Below are positions 1-6,613 of a stretch of DNA of 10,723 nt, piece after piece. Position numbers and translations under genes: made by a program. Location of the stretch: assembly GCA_045651165.1 (NCBI GenBank), contig JAZRRX010000057.1, positions 1-10,723 of the forward strand. Direction: 5' to 3'. This DNA is from RGIG4608 sp045651165 (GTDB lineage: Bacteria; Bacillota; Clostridia; Oscillospirales; CAG-272). The notes under the pieces were generated by a model, which searched no databases, was not told the DNA's origin, and saw only the letters and a program-made list of their open reading frames with translations. Numbering within the stretch: the first letter of the stretch is position 1; each line of letters opens with the position of its first letter.

Positions 1-10
1 AAAATCGTTA

Positions 11-29
11 TGTGTTGTGTAACAACACA
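11..29. repeat. Short inverted repeat at the left edge
   Basis: Arms TGTGTTGT (11-18) and ACAACACA (22-29) are perfectly complementary around a 3-nt GTA loop. Neither side carries a convincing T-tract, so I do not call it an intrinsic terminator. It could be an operator, or the 3' end signal of a gene lying to the left of the window. Positions 1-150 otherwise hold no supported gene. Confidence 0.5.
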
Positions 30-77
30 ATTTGCGCGAAATTTGACTTTAAATAGGTTTAAAAAGTTTTGGGGTTA

Positions 78-103
78 TAGGGGGATTTTTCAAAATCCCC
101 CTA
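78..103. repeat. GC-stem/AT-centre palindrome, copy 1
   Basis: A perfect 12-bp inverted repeat: TAGGGGGATTTT (78-89) and AAAATCCCCCTA (92-103) around a 2-nt TC centre. No T-tract follows on either strand, so it does not look like a simple terminator. A related element lies at 7269-7296, with five or more G, a T-run/A-run centre, then five C. This suggests a small dispersed palindrome family. Confidence 0.6.
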
Positions 104-151
104 AATCCGTATAAACTAACTTCCTCATAAATCCCAATTTAAAATTTCCTA

Positions 152-179
152 TTGCTTTTTTGGAAATTTATGATATAAT
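152..179 (+). promoter_or_regulatory. Sigma-A promoter of folT (extended -10)
   Basis: The -35 is TTGCTT (152-157) and the -10 is a perfect TATAAT (174-179), with a 16-bp spacer. A TG dinucleotide at 171-172, one base before the -10, makes it an extended -10. The expected transcription start is around 186, immediately before the riboswitch aptamer at 188, which agrees with the riboswitch call. Confidence 0.75.
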
Positions 180-187
180 AATAAAAA

Positions 188-282
188 ACAGAGTAGAATC
201 TTGCGCGTAAAGTGCCATCGGGACGGGGAGTTGCCCTATGGACGAAAGAATTTTCTGCGGTACAAGATTCGCATCCCGCTGT
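188..282 (+). promoter_or_regulatory. Tetrahydrofolate (THF) riboswitch aptamer
   Basis: The segment has the conserved blocks and fold of the THF riboswitch, known to precede folT and folE genes in Firmicutes. P1 pairs ACAG (188-191) with CTGT (279-282). P2 is a perfect 8-bp stem, GAATCTTG (196-203) with CAAGATTC (263-270). P3 pairs CCAT (215-218) with ATGG (238-241) and GGG (220-222) with CCC (234-236). Conserved junction sequences are visible: GAGTAGA at 191-197, GCGTAAAGTG at 205-214, ACGAA at 242-246 and CGGT at 258-261. The expected long-range pseudoknot can form between GGGA in the P3 loop (226-229) and TCCC in the 3' junction (274-277). The downstream gene is a folate-family transporter component, which fits the ligand. 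The class was recognised by eye, not by a covariance model. Confidence 0.92.
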
Positions 283-302
283 GAAAATGAGATGAGTATG
301 TG

Positions 303-329
303 CCTCTTTTTCTTTTGTGGGAAAGGAGG
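303..329 (+). promoter_or_regulatory. Shine-Dalgarno-sequestering hairpin (riboswitch expression platform)
   Basis: CCTCTTTTTC (303-312) can pair over 10 bp, including two G-U pairs, with GGAAAGGAGG (320-329), leaving a 7-nt loop. The right arm is the ribosome binding site of folT, so folding blocks translation initiation. No T-tract follows, so this is a translational switch and not a terminator. An alternative pairing of AGAG (190-193) with CTCT (304-307), extended by flanking A/T pairs, would compete with both P1 and this hairpin. That offers a simple ligand-off/ligand-on mechanism. The alternative pairing is inference. Confidence 0.7.
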
Positions 330-337
330 ATATTTTT

Positions 338-1087
338 ATGCAAATCGAAAATCAAAACAAAACAAGCATCTTTTCATTGCAATATTGGAGAATCGCGGCG
401 CTCCAACTTGGAAATATCAAAATGTTAACTATGGCGGCACTTATAGTTGCGCTTCGCATTGCGGTGAAATTTTTTAAAATACCACTTGCTCCCGGGCTAA
501 ATATCTCGCTTGATGCATATGTCAACTCGCTCGGATCTATTGTTTATGGTCCCGTTGTTGGGCTTGTTGTTGGCGCGGTTAGCGATATTCTTGGTTGCAT
601 AGTAACAGGACAAATGGGTGAATATTTCTTGCCGTTTATTCTTGTTGAGATGACGAGCTCATTCATCTTTGGTCTTTTCTTCTGGAAACGCAAAATAAAT
701 CTTTCGCGAGTGCTTGCAGCCAAATTTACCATAAACCTTGTTTGCAATATAATAATGACTTCCCTTTTCAATAAATGGTGGTATTATCTTTATTTCGGCA
801 TTGAAAAAGCCGAGGCATACAATGTTATAAACGGTGCAAGAATAGCAAAAAATTTAATAATGTTTCCTCTTGAAGCGACCATTATAGTTATTGTCCTCAC
901 CGCTGCTTTCCCCGTTCTTGTTAGAACAAGGCTTGTCGATAAGCGACATTGTTTTATTGAAAAACCATCCAACGCTAAATTTATTATTCAAGTTGTAGCA
1001 TTAACTGTTGTATCCATCGCACTTGTTTTGCTTTATACTTTCTTTTTGAAAGATTTTATCGCAAATCTCAACATAAAATTCTGGTAA
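338..1087 (+). CDS. folT: ECF transporter S component, folate family (FolT-like)
   Basis: This is the substrate-binding membrane subunit of an energy-coupling-factor vitamin importer. It would bind folate and work with a shared EcfA/EcfA'/EcfT module encoded elsewhere. The 249-residue protein is very hydrophobic. Likely membrane helices are at about 28-46, 56-70, 71-90, 96-116, 123-145 and 167-195. Family-like features are the AxxxA motif in the first helix (A34-A38), which contacts EcfT in S components, the GPVVGLVVGAVSD segment (71-83), and the KNLIMFPLEA segment before the sixth helix (171-180). The start is the ATG at 338, 8 nt after GGAAAGGAGG; a GTG at 317 in the same frame lies upstream of the ribosome binding site and is rejected. 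A THF riboswitch upstream supports folate as substrate. A seventh hydrophobic stretch (about 213-237) extends the C-terminus beyond the usual six-helix S fold. The S-component call is firm; folate specificity rests mainly on the riboswitch. Confidence 0.88.
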   Translation: MQIENQNKTSIFSLQYWRIAALQLGNIKMLTMAALIVALRIAVKFFKIPLAPGLNISLDAYVNSLGSIVYGPVVGLVVGAVSDILGCIVTGQMGEYFLPFILVEMTSSFIFGLFFWKRKINLSRVLAAKFTINLVCNIIMTSLFNKWWYYLYFGIEKAEAYNVINGARIAKNLIMFPLEATIIVIVLTAAFPVLVRTRLVDKRHCFIEKPSNAKFIIQVVALTVVSIALVLLYTFFLKDFIANLNIKFW

Positions 1088-1092
1088 AAAAT

Positions 1093-1121
1093 AACCCCGA
1101 CGGATTTCCGTCGGGGTTTTT
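1093..1121. terminator. Bidirectional intrinsic terminator between folT and nifJ
   Basis: A perfect stem pairs CCCCGACGG (1095-1103) with CCGTCGGGG (1108-1116) around a 4-nt ATTT loop. It is flanked by A-rich sequence on the left and a T-run (1117-1121) on the right. Read on the - strand it is followed by TTATTTTTT. It lies 7 nt after the folT stop and about 20 nt after the nifJ stop, so it can terminate both convergent transcripts. Confidence 0.93.
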
Positions 1122-1139
1122 ATTTATGAATTTACTTTA

Positions 1140-4100
1140 TTATTCGTAAAGCTTACCCATTTTCTGAAGTCTGTCATACTTCGCCTTTGCACTTTCTTCT
1201 GCCTTAGCAAAGAGAGCTTCTGCTCTTTCAGGGAATGCCTGAGCAAGACGAGCATAACGAGTTTCGCTCTTAATGAAGTCAACATAGCTTGCTGTGGGCT
1301 CCTTAGAGTCGATTGTAAGAGGATTCTTACCTTCTGCCTTGAGTGCAGGGTTGTAACGGAATGTCTGCCAGTAACCTGCTTCAACTGCCTTCTTCATTTC
1401 AAGCTGGCAGTTCTGCATGCCACCCTTAACACCGTGCATTTCACAAGGAGCATAACCGATAACGATTGAAGGACCGTTGTATGCTTCTGCTTCTGCAAGA
1501 GCCTTAAGAGTCTGGTTCATGTCATAACCCATAGCGATCTGTGCAACGTAAACGTAGCCATAGGACATTGCGATTTCAGCAAGATTCTTCTTACCGATTG
1601 CCTTACCTGCTGCTGCGAACTGAGCTACCTGGCCGATCTGAGAAGCCTTGGACGCCTGACCACCTGTGTTGGAGTAAACTTCTGTGTCGAATACCATAAC
1701 GTTTACATTTTCACCGGAAGCAAGAACGTGGTCAAGACCACCGAAACCGATATCGTATGCCCAACCGTCACCACCGAAGATCCATACGGACTTCTTAGAG
1801 AGGTATGTCTTTTCAGCAAGGATCTTATCCTTAAGTTCGCTTGTGCATGTGCAAGCTTCAAGAGCTGCAACGAGTTCCTTTGTAGCAACTTCGTTTGCCT
1901 TACCATCTTCAAGAGTTGCAAGGTAGTTGTCAACAGAAACTGCAACTGCTTCGTTGTGGCACTCGTTCTTGAGTTCCTTAACGTAGCCGATGAGCTTATT
2001 TCTAAGTGTCTTCTGTGCGAATGCGATACCAAGACCGTGCTCAGCGTTATCCTCGAACAAGGAGTTAGCCCAAGCAGGACCTCTTCCGCTTTCCTTATTT
2101 ACTGTGTAAGGTGTAGCGGGAGCAGAACCACCCCAGATTGAAGAACAACCTGTTGCGTTGGAGATGTACATTCTTTCACCGAAGAGCTGTGTGATAAGAC
2201 GAGCGTAAGATGTTTCAGCACAACCTGCGCAAGAACCGGAGAATTCAAGCAAGGGCTGTTTGAACTGTGAACCCTTAACAGTATTGTTGATAAGCTCTGC
2301 CTTTTCAGAAACGTTAGCTACGCAGTAGTTCCAAGCTTCCTGCTGGTCTGCCTGTGTATGCTGAGGAACCATCTTGATAGCGAGCTTGTCTGTACCGTCT
2401 TTAGCTGCCTTGTTGTTAACAGGACATGCCTTAACACAAAGAGTACATCCCATACAGTCAAGAGGAGATACTGCCATTGTGAACTTGTAGTTTGTCTTGA
2501 TAACGGGCTTAGCTGTATATTTTGTAGATTCGGGAGCATTAGCTGCTTCTTCTTCTGTCAATGCGAAAGGACGAATTGTAGCGTGAGGACAAACGAATGC
2601 ACAGCTGTTACACTGGATACAGTTTTCGGGAATCCATTCAGGAACGTTAACTGCAACGCCTCTCTTTTCGTAAGCTGTAGAACCCTGAGGGAATGTACCG
2701 TCTGCATATTCTGTGAATGCAGATACAGGAAGCTTATCGCCACCCATCTTGGAAACGGGGTTAAGAATGTTGTTAACATACTTAACGAGTTCAGGTCTTG
2801 TACCTTCAACAGAAGCGTCTGCGTTTGCTACGTCGATTGTCTTCCAAGAAGCAGGAACATCAACCTTAACGAAAGCATCTGCGCCTGCGTCAATAGCTGC
2901 ATAGTTGAGGTCAACCATAGCCTGTCCCTTCTTAATGTAGGACTTGTATGCCATCTTCTTCATGTATTCGATAGCATCAGCTGTAGGAAGAATGTTAGCA
3001 AGTGCGAAGAATGCGGACTGAAGAACTGTGTTCTTAACCTTTGCGTTACCGATTCTGTTTGTAGCGATACCTGTTGCGTTGATGATGTAGAAGTTTACAT
3101 CATTGTTAGCAATGTAGGACTTAACTGCTGCGGGAAGGTGAGCGTCAAGCTCTTCCTCTGTCCACTGACAGTCAAGAAGGAATGTGCCACCGGGAACTAC
3201 GTCCTGAACGATTTCAAATCCCTTAAGAATGTAAGAGGAGTTGTGGCAAGCAACGAAGTTTGCCTTTGTGATATAGTAAGGTGATTTAATCTTGTTGTCA
3301 CCGAAACGAAGGTGAGAGATTGTTACACCACTTGTTTTCTTTGAGTCATACTGGAAGTATGCCTGAATGTTCTTATCTGTGTGGTCACCGATAATCTTGA
3401 TAGAGTTCTTGTTAGCACCAACTGTACCGTCACCACCAAGACCCCAGAACTTGCAAGAGATTGTGCCTTCAGCTGCTGTGTTGGGAACAACTCTTTCAGG
3501 AAGAGAAAGACCTGTTACGTCGTCAACGATACCGATTGTGAAGTGACCCTTAGGAGCTTCAAGTGCAAGGTTATCGTAAACTGCGAAGATGGATGCAGGA
3601 GTTGTATCCTTAGAACCAAGACCGTAACGACCACCAACAACCTTAATGTTTCTGCCAACTTCGTTAAGAGCGGCAACAACGTCAAGGAAGAGAGGTTCAC
3701 CAAGAGAACCGGGTTCTTTTGTTCTGTCAAGAACTGCAATCTTTTTAACTGTTGCAGGAATTGCTTCGGAGAGCTTTTCAGCAACGAAAGGACGGTAAAG
3801 TCTTACCTTAACAAGACCAACCTTTTCGCCCTTAGCTACAAGGTAGTCGATAACTTCTTCAGTTACGTCACAAACTGAACCCATAGCGATGATGATTCTT
3901 TCTGCATCGGGAGCACCGTAGTAGTTGAAGAGCTTATAGTCTGTGCCAAGCTTAGCATTAACCTTGTCCATGTATTCTTCAACGATTGCAGGGAATGCAT
4001 CGTAGTATGTGTTACAAGCTTCTCTGTGCTGGAAGAAGATGTCGCCGTTTTCTGCAGAACCACGAAGAACGGGGTGTTCGGGGTTAAGGGAACGTGCACG

Positions 4101-4736
4101 GAATGCAGCAAGTGCATCCTTGTCAACCATTTCTTCAAGATCCTTGTAATCCCAAGCTTCGATCTTCTGGATTTCGTGAGATGTACGGAAACCGTCGAAG
4201 AAGTTAAGAACGGGAACTCTGCCCTTGATAGTTGCAAGGTGAGCAACAGCACCAAGGTCCATAATTTCCTGCTGGTTTGTTTCAGCCATCATAGCGAAAC
4301 CTGTCTGACGGCATGCATAAACGTCGGAGTGGTCACCGAAGATGTTGAGCGCGTGAGATGCAACTGCACGAGCAGATACGTGAATTACGCAAGGAAGAAG
4401 TTCACCTGCGATTTTGTACATATTGGGGATCATGAGAAGAAGACCCTGAGAAGCTGTGTAAGTTGTTGTAAGTGCACCAGCGTTAAGAGAGCCGTGAACC
4501 GCACCTGCAGCACCTGCTTCGGATTCCATCTCAATTACCTGAACGTTCTGACCAAGAATGTTTTTGGCGGGTTCGCCAAAGATGTTCTTGTCAGTAGCTG
4601 ACCATGTGTCAGTAACCTCAGCCATGGGGGATGAGGGAGTAATGGGGTAGATAGCGGCTACTTCTGTGAACGCATAAGATACGTGAGCGGCAGAAGTATT
4701 ACCGTCCATGGAAATTTTTCTTCTTTGAATTGCCAT
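1140..4736 (-). CDS. nifJ: Pyruvate:ferredoxin (flavodoxin) oxidoreductase, single-chain
   Basis: This cytoplasmic enzyme oxidises pyruvate with CoA to acetyl-CoA and CO2, passing electrons to ferredoxin or flavodoxin. The 1198-residue length is normal for the homodimeric type. Domains in order: N-terminal pyruvate/ThDP domain with YPITPSSPM (30-38), SEAGAAGAVHG (72-82) containing the catalytic Glu (E73), and R123; a gamma-type domain from about 429 (WGLGGDGTVGANKNS); the EKR domain (EKR at 690-692); two ferredoxin-type 4Fe-4S motifs, C706/C709/C712/C716 and C761/C764/C767/C771; and the C-terminal ThDP domain with GDGWAYDIGFGGLDH (989-1003) and EVYSNTGGQ (1019-1027). The proximal cluster ligands are C836, C839, C864 and C1098. 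All expected ligands are present, so it should be active. The start is the ATG at 4736, 11 nt after AGGAGG (4748-4753); an in-frame TTG at 4745 is too close to that site. Strongly biased codon use suggests high expression. A dedicated promoter and Rex-like operator precede it. Confidence 0.97.
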   Translation of the reverse strand: MAIQRRKISMDGNTSAAHVSYAFTEVAAIYPITPSSPMAEVTDTWSATDKNIFGEPAKNILGQNVQVIEMESEAGAAGAVHGSLNAGALTTTYTASQGLLLMIPNMYKIAGELLPCVIHVSARAVASHALNIFGDHSDVYACRQTGFAMMAETNQQEIMDLGAVAHLATIKGRVPVLNFFDGFRTSHEIQKIEAWDYKDLEEMVDKDALAAFRARSLNPEHPVLRGSAENGDIFFQHREACNTYYDAFPAIVEEYMDKVNAKLGTDYKLFNYYGAPDAERIIIAMGSVCDVTEEVIDYLVAKGEKVGLVKVRLYRPFVAEKLSEAIPATVKKIAVLDRTKEPGSLGEPLFLDVVAALNEVGRNIKVVGGRYGLGSKDTTPASIFAVYDNLALEAPKGHFTIGIVDDVTGLSLPERVVPNTAAEGTISCKFWGLGGDGTVGANKNSIKIIGDHTDKNIQAYFQYDSKKTSGVTISHLRFGDNKIKSPYYITKANFVACHNSSYILKGFEIVQDVVPGGTFLLDCQWTEEELDAHLPAAVKSYIANNDVNFYIINATGIATNRIGNAKVKNTVLQSAFFALANILPTADAIEYMKKMAYKSYIKKGQAMVDLNYAAIDAGADAFVKVDVPASWKTIDVANADASVEGTRPELVKYVNNILNPVSKMGGDKLPVSAFTEYADGTFPQGSTAYEKRGVAVNVPEWIPENCIQCNSCAFVCPHATIRPFALTEEEAANAPESTKYTAKPVIKTNYKFTMAVSPLDCMGCTLCVKACPVNNKAAKDGTDKLAIKMVPQHTQADQQEAWNYCVANVSEKAELINNTVKGSQFKQPLLEFSGSCAGCAETSYARLITQLFGERMYISNATGCSSIWGGSAPATPYTVNKESGRGPAWANSLFEDNAEHGLGIAFAQKTLRNKLIGYVKELKNECHNEAVAVSVDNYLATLEDGKANEVATKELVAALEACTCTSELKDKILAEKTYLSKKSVWIFGGDGWAYDIGFGGLDHVLASGENVNVMVFDTEVYSNTGGQASKASQIGQVAQFAAAGKAIGKKNLAEIAMSYGYVYVAQIAMGYDMNQTLKALAEAEAYNGPSIVIGYAPCEMHGVKGGMQNCQLEMKKAVEAGYWQTFRYNPALKAEGKNPLTIDSKEPTASYVDFIKSETRYARLAQAFPERAEALFAKAEESAKAKYDRLQKMGKLYE

Positions 4737-4777
4737 GTGTTTCAAATCCTCCTAAAAAATTAAATTAAGTGATTTAT

Positions 4778-4795
4778 TTGTTATTATTTTAACAC
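4778..4795. promoter_or_regulatory. Rex-like operator at the nifJ transcription start
   Basis: TTGTTATTATTTTAACAC on the + strand matches 12 of the 14 fixed positions of the clostridial Rex motif TTGTTAA-N4-TTAACAA. Rex is a repressor that senses the NADH/NAD+ ratio and controls fermentation genes. The site lies just downstream of the predicted nifJ start point (about 4797), where a bound repressor would block transcription. The match is by eye. No rex gene is in this window. Confidence 0.5.
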
Positions 4796-4803
4796 CAAAG
4801 TTC

Positions 4804-4832
4804 ATTATAACACTAAAACGTGTCAATGTAAA
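4804..4832 (-). promoter_or_regulatory. Sigma-A promoter of nifJ
   Basis: Read on the - strand, the -35 is TTTACA (4827-4832) and the -10 is a perfect TATAAT (4804-4809), with an ideal 17-bp spacer. The spacer begins with TTGACA, but that would be only 11 bp from the -10 and cannot be its -35. The predicted start near 4797 gives a leader of about 60 nt before the nifJ ATG. There is no clear terminator between tmk and this promoter, so some read-through from tmk is possible. Confidence 0.8.
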
Positions 4833-4899
4833 TAGATTTGAGTAAAAATATACTCGATTTTTAATGGTTTTTTTGTTAAATATTAGATAATAGTAGATT

Positions 4900-5529
4900 T
4901 TATATAATTTGATCCACTGTATCGCTAATTCTCTTTGCCACAGTTTCAACGTCACCAAAAGCGGAGATAATGCAAATTCTCTCCCCTTCTCTGTCCTTGA
5001 GCTCGTCGAAAACGCTCAAAAACTTGTTGCGGACGGCGGTGAGCTTTTCTTTTGTTTCGTAAATTTCAGTTGTTGCTCTTCCCTTCGAAATTCTTTCAAG
5101 AGATTCTTCGGGAGTAAGGTCAAGGAAGATGCACGCGTCGGGCGTTCTGATTTCGGGACAGTTGAGATTCATGCTCTTAACCCACTCAAAATCAGTTTCA
5201 CTTCCCTGGTATGCGAGGGATGAATAATAATATCTGTCGCAAAGGACTACATATCCCTCTTCAAGCATTTTGTCAATGCCCCATTTTTGATTTACGTTGT
5301 GGAAGATTCGGTCAAGCACAAACATGGCAGCCATCTCGCAAGATGTTCTTTTGCTGACGCCCGAAAGAGCATCACGAAGCATACCGCCTGTGAGAGAAAT
5401 TGTGGGCTCACTTGTAACGTAAACCTTTCTTCCTTTTGATTCTAAGTATTCGCAGAGTTTGTTGATTTGAGTGGTCTTGCCACTTCCGTCAATGCCCTCG
5501 AATACAATAAATTTTCCTTTGTTGTTCAT
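4900..5529 (-). CDS. tmk: Thymidylate kinase
   Basis: It phosphorylates dTMP to dTDP with ATP, an essential cytoplasmic step in dTTP synthesis for DNA replication. The 209-residue length is typical. Visible motifs are the P-loop GIDGSGKT (12-19), the SEP segment (40-42; usually TxEP or similar) for dTMP binding, DR (73-74), the DRYYYSSLAYQG block (98-109) that includes the family DRY motif, and an arginine in the LID region (R151). The start is ATG at 5529 with an AGAGGT ribosome binding site a few bases upstream. It lies 94 nt downstream of the 301-residue gene and 163 nt upstream of nifJ. A candidate promoter sits in the upstream gap, so it may be transcribed on its own. The protein looks complete and normal. 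Confidence 0.95.
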   Translation of the reverse strand: MNNKGKFIVFEGIDGSGKTTQINKLCEYLESKGRKVYVTSEPTISLTGGMLRDALSGVSKRTSCEMAAMFVLDRIFHNVNQKWGIDKMLEEGYVVLCDRYYYSSLAYQGSETDFEWVKSMNLNCPEIRTPDACIFLDLTPEESLERISKGRATTEIYETKEKLTAVRNKFLSVFDELKDREGERICIISAFGDVETVAKRISDTVDQII

Positions 5530-5557
5530 TTTTTACCTCTTATTAGCCTTCCCATTG

Positions 5558-5587
5558 ATTATAATTCTGTTGAGTTAGTCGCAACAA
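5558..5587 (-). promoter_or_regulatory. Candidate tmk promoter
   Basis: On the - strand there is a perfect TATAAT (5558-5563). TTGTTG (5582-5587) lies 18 bp upstream as a weak -35. The predicted start is about 20 nt before the tmk ATG. The -10 is good, the -35 is poor. Confidence 0.4.
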
Positions 5588-5623
5588 ATACGCAAAAATT
5601 TATGTCACAAACAAGCCAAATCC

Positions 5624-6529
5624 CTAAAATTCAACATCAAAAATCATCAAAGTTCTCTGCTCTTTGTTGAATTTTTGTTGCATTGCTCCATTGAAATTAA
5701 TCTTTTGCAATGCATCAATTGCCACAGCTATCTCGCGCGATACGGTTTCGGAGGCAGAACCCCTGAAAACCAACTGCTTGCTTATGATTTTGCTCTCGCC
5801 TGAAAGGCATATTTTTATAAGATTGTTTATATTTTCATCATACTCAAACCATTTGAGTTTTGGCTTTTGAAGATTGTCATTTTTTGCAAGATAAGTGATA
5901 TTTCTACCGCTTTGATAGTTCCACTTTCCTGAAGATTCATTTTGGCTTACAGTAGTACTTATCTCATTGGCGCGTCCGTTTATTTGAACACCCCTTTGCG
6001 ATGCGCTTGAGCTTTCTTCCACCATTTCGATAGAGTAGCTTTTTGCACCCAAGCAATAAGCCACGTTTTCGAGCTCTGCCATTTTTTCTTTTAACGACGA
6101 TTCAAAAACTGTATCAGAGCTTATGTAACGTCCCTTTTCAAAGCTGTCAAGGCAATATATCTTATCACACTTTGCAAACGGCACGAACTTTATCTTGCTT
6201 TCTTTAACAAACTCATCATAAAGAAACAATATTTCTACGTTCTTGACCCTTTGAGTCCAACCTATAGCGCCTTCGCATACCTCGATTTCGCGTCGTTCAG
6301 CGTCGTCAACGATTTTAATGACGTTGGGGATGTGGAACTCCTCACTGAAAAAATACTCTTTGAAAAGAGGATGGTATTGCTTCATTTTTTGCTCGTGGAT
6401 TGTTCTTTGTGTTTGCTCGCTAATATCACCAACTGTTTTTTTGCTCCAATCGGACGCCTTTTTGCCAAACTCGGACGCCTTACCCATAAAATCACTAAAT
6501 TTGCCTGAAATTTTTTCTTTTTTATCCAT
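5624..6529 (-). CDS. Uncharacterised 301-residue protein with N-terminal amphipathic repeat
   Basis: I do not recognise the family. The start is ATG at 6529, with AAGGAG (6536-6541) 6 nt upstream, so it is very likely a real gene. There is no signal peptide and no membrane helix, so a cytoplasmic location is likely. Residues about 8-50 form a charged amphipathic helix with a 7-residue repeat (SDFMGKA, SEFGKKA, SDWSKKT), suggesting a coiled coil or membrane-surface helix. Residues 55-170 are a mixed domain ending in an AYCLGAKSYSIEMVEE segment (157-172). Residues 173-215 are Ser/Asn/Gln-rich, probably a linker or beta-rich stretch. Residues 225-301 form a second mixed alpha/beta region containing LVFRGSASETVSREI (253-267). 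The gene lies between the lipoprotein gene and tmk and shares their strand, but the gaps (84 and 94 nt) do not demand an operon. Function unknown. Confidence 0.85.
   Translation of the reverse strand: MDKKEKISGKFSDFMGKASEFGKKASDWSKKTVGDISEQTQRTIHEQKMKQYHPLFKEYFFSEEFHIPNVIKIVDDAERREIEVCEGAIGWTQRVKNVEILFLYDEFVKESKIKFVPFAKCDKIYCLDSFEKGRYISSDTVFESSLKEKMAELENVAYCLGAKSYSIEMVEESSSASQRGVQINGRANEISTTVSQNESSGKWNYQSGRNITYLAKNDNLQKPKLKWFEYDENINNLIKICLSGESKIISKQLVFRGSASETVSREIAVAIDALQKINFNGAMQQKFNKEQRTLMIFDVEF
6438..6479. repeat. Tandem 21-bp duplication inside the 301-residue gene
   Basis: Two adjacent 21-bp units (6438-6458 and 6459-6479) match at 17 of 21 positions; both end in TCGGACGCC. In protein they encode the KASDWSKK and KASEFGKK heptads, so the amphipathic helix appears to have grown by a relatively recent in-frame duplication. 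Confidence 0.6.
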
Positions 6530-6568
6530 ACTTTTCTCCTTAATTTTGGGTTTTATACAGTCCTTGTG

Positions 6569-6582
6569 ATTTTCGCGAAAAT
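6569..6582. promoter_or_regulatory. 14-bp perfect palindrome upstream of the 301-residue gene
   Basis: ATTTTCGCGAAAAT is a perfect palindrome about 40 bp upstream of the ATG. A weak candidate -10, TATAAA (6552-6557 on the - strand), lies downstream of it, which would place the palindrome over the -35 region. This fits an operator for a dimeric repressor, but I cannot name the regulator. Confidence 0.3.
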
Positions 6583-6613
6583 AATAAAATCAAATTAGAA
6601 GACCAATCAAAAA

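Noticed and set aside
238..477. Small + strand open frame (79 codons) beginning with MDERIFCG
   Set aside because: Its start lies inside the THF riboswitch aptamer, with no ribosome binding site, and it overlaps folT in another frame.
2358..3284. 308-codon cysteine-rich + strand open frame
   Set aside because: It is the antisense shadow of nifJ. The strongly biased codons of nifJ remove stops on the opposite strand. It has no recognisable motif, and nifJ is intact through the region.
4026..4601. 191-codon + strand open frame opposite nifJ
   Set aside because: Antisense shadow of nifJ, cysteine-rich for the same codon-bias reason and without domains. The same applies to the other + strand frames at 1684-2141 and 3381-3878.
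4737..4745. TTG start for nifJ at 4745
   Set aside because: It lies only 2 nt from the AGGAGG site; the ATG at 4736 is better placed and begins at the usual family N-terminus.
4838..4860. Hairpin GAGTA...TACTC as a tmk terminator
   Set aside because: Only a 5-bp AT-rich stem, with no T-tract following it on the - strand.
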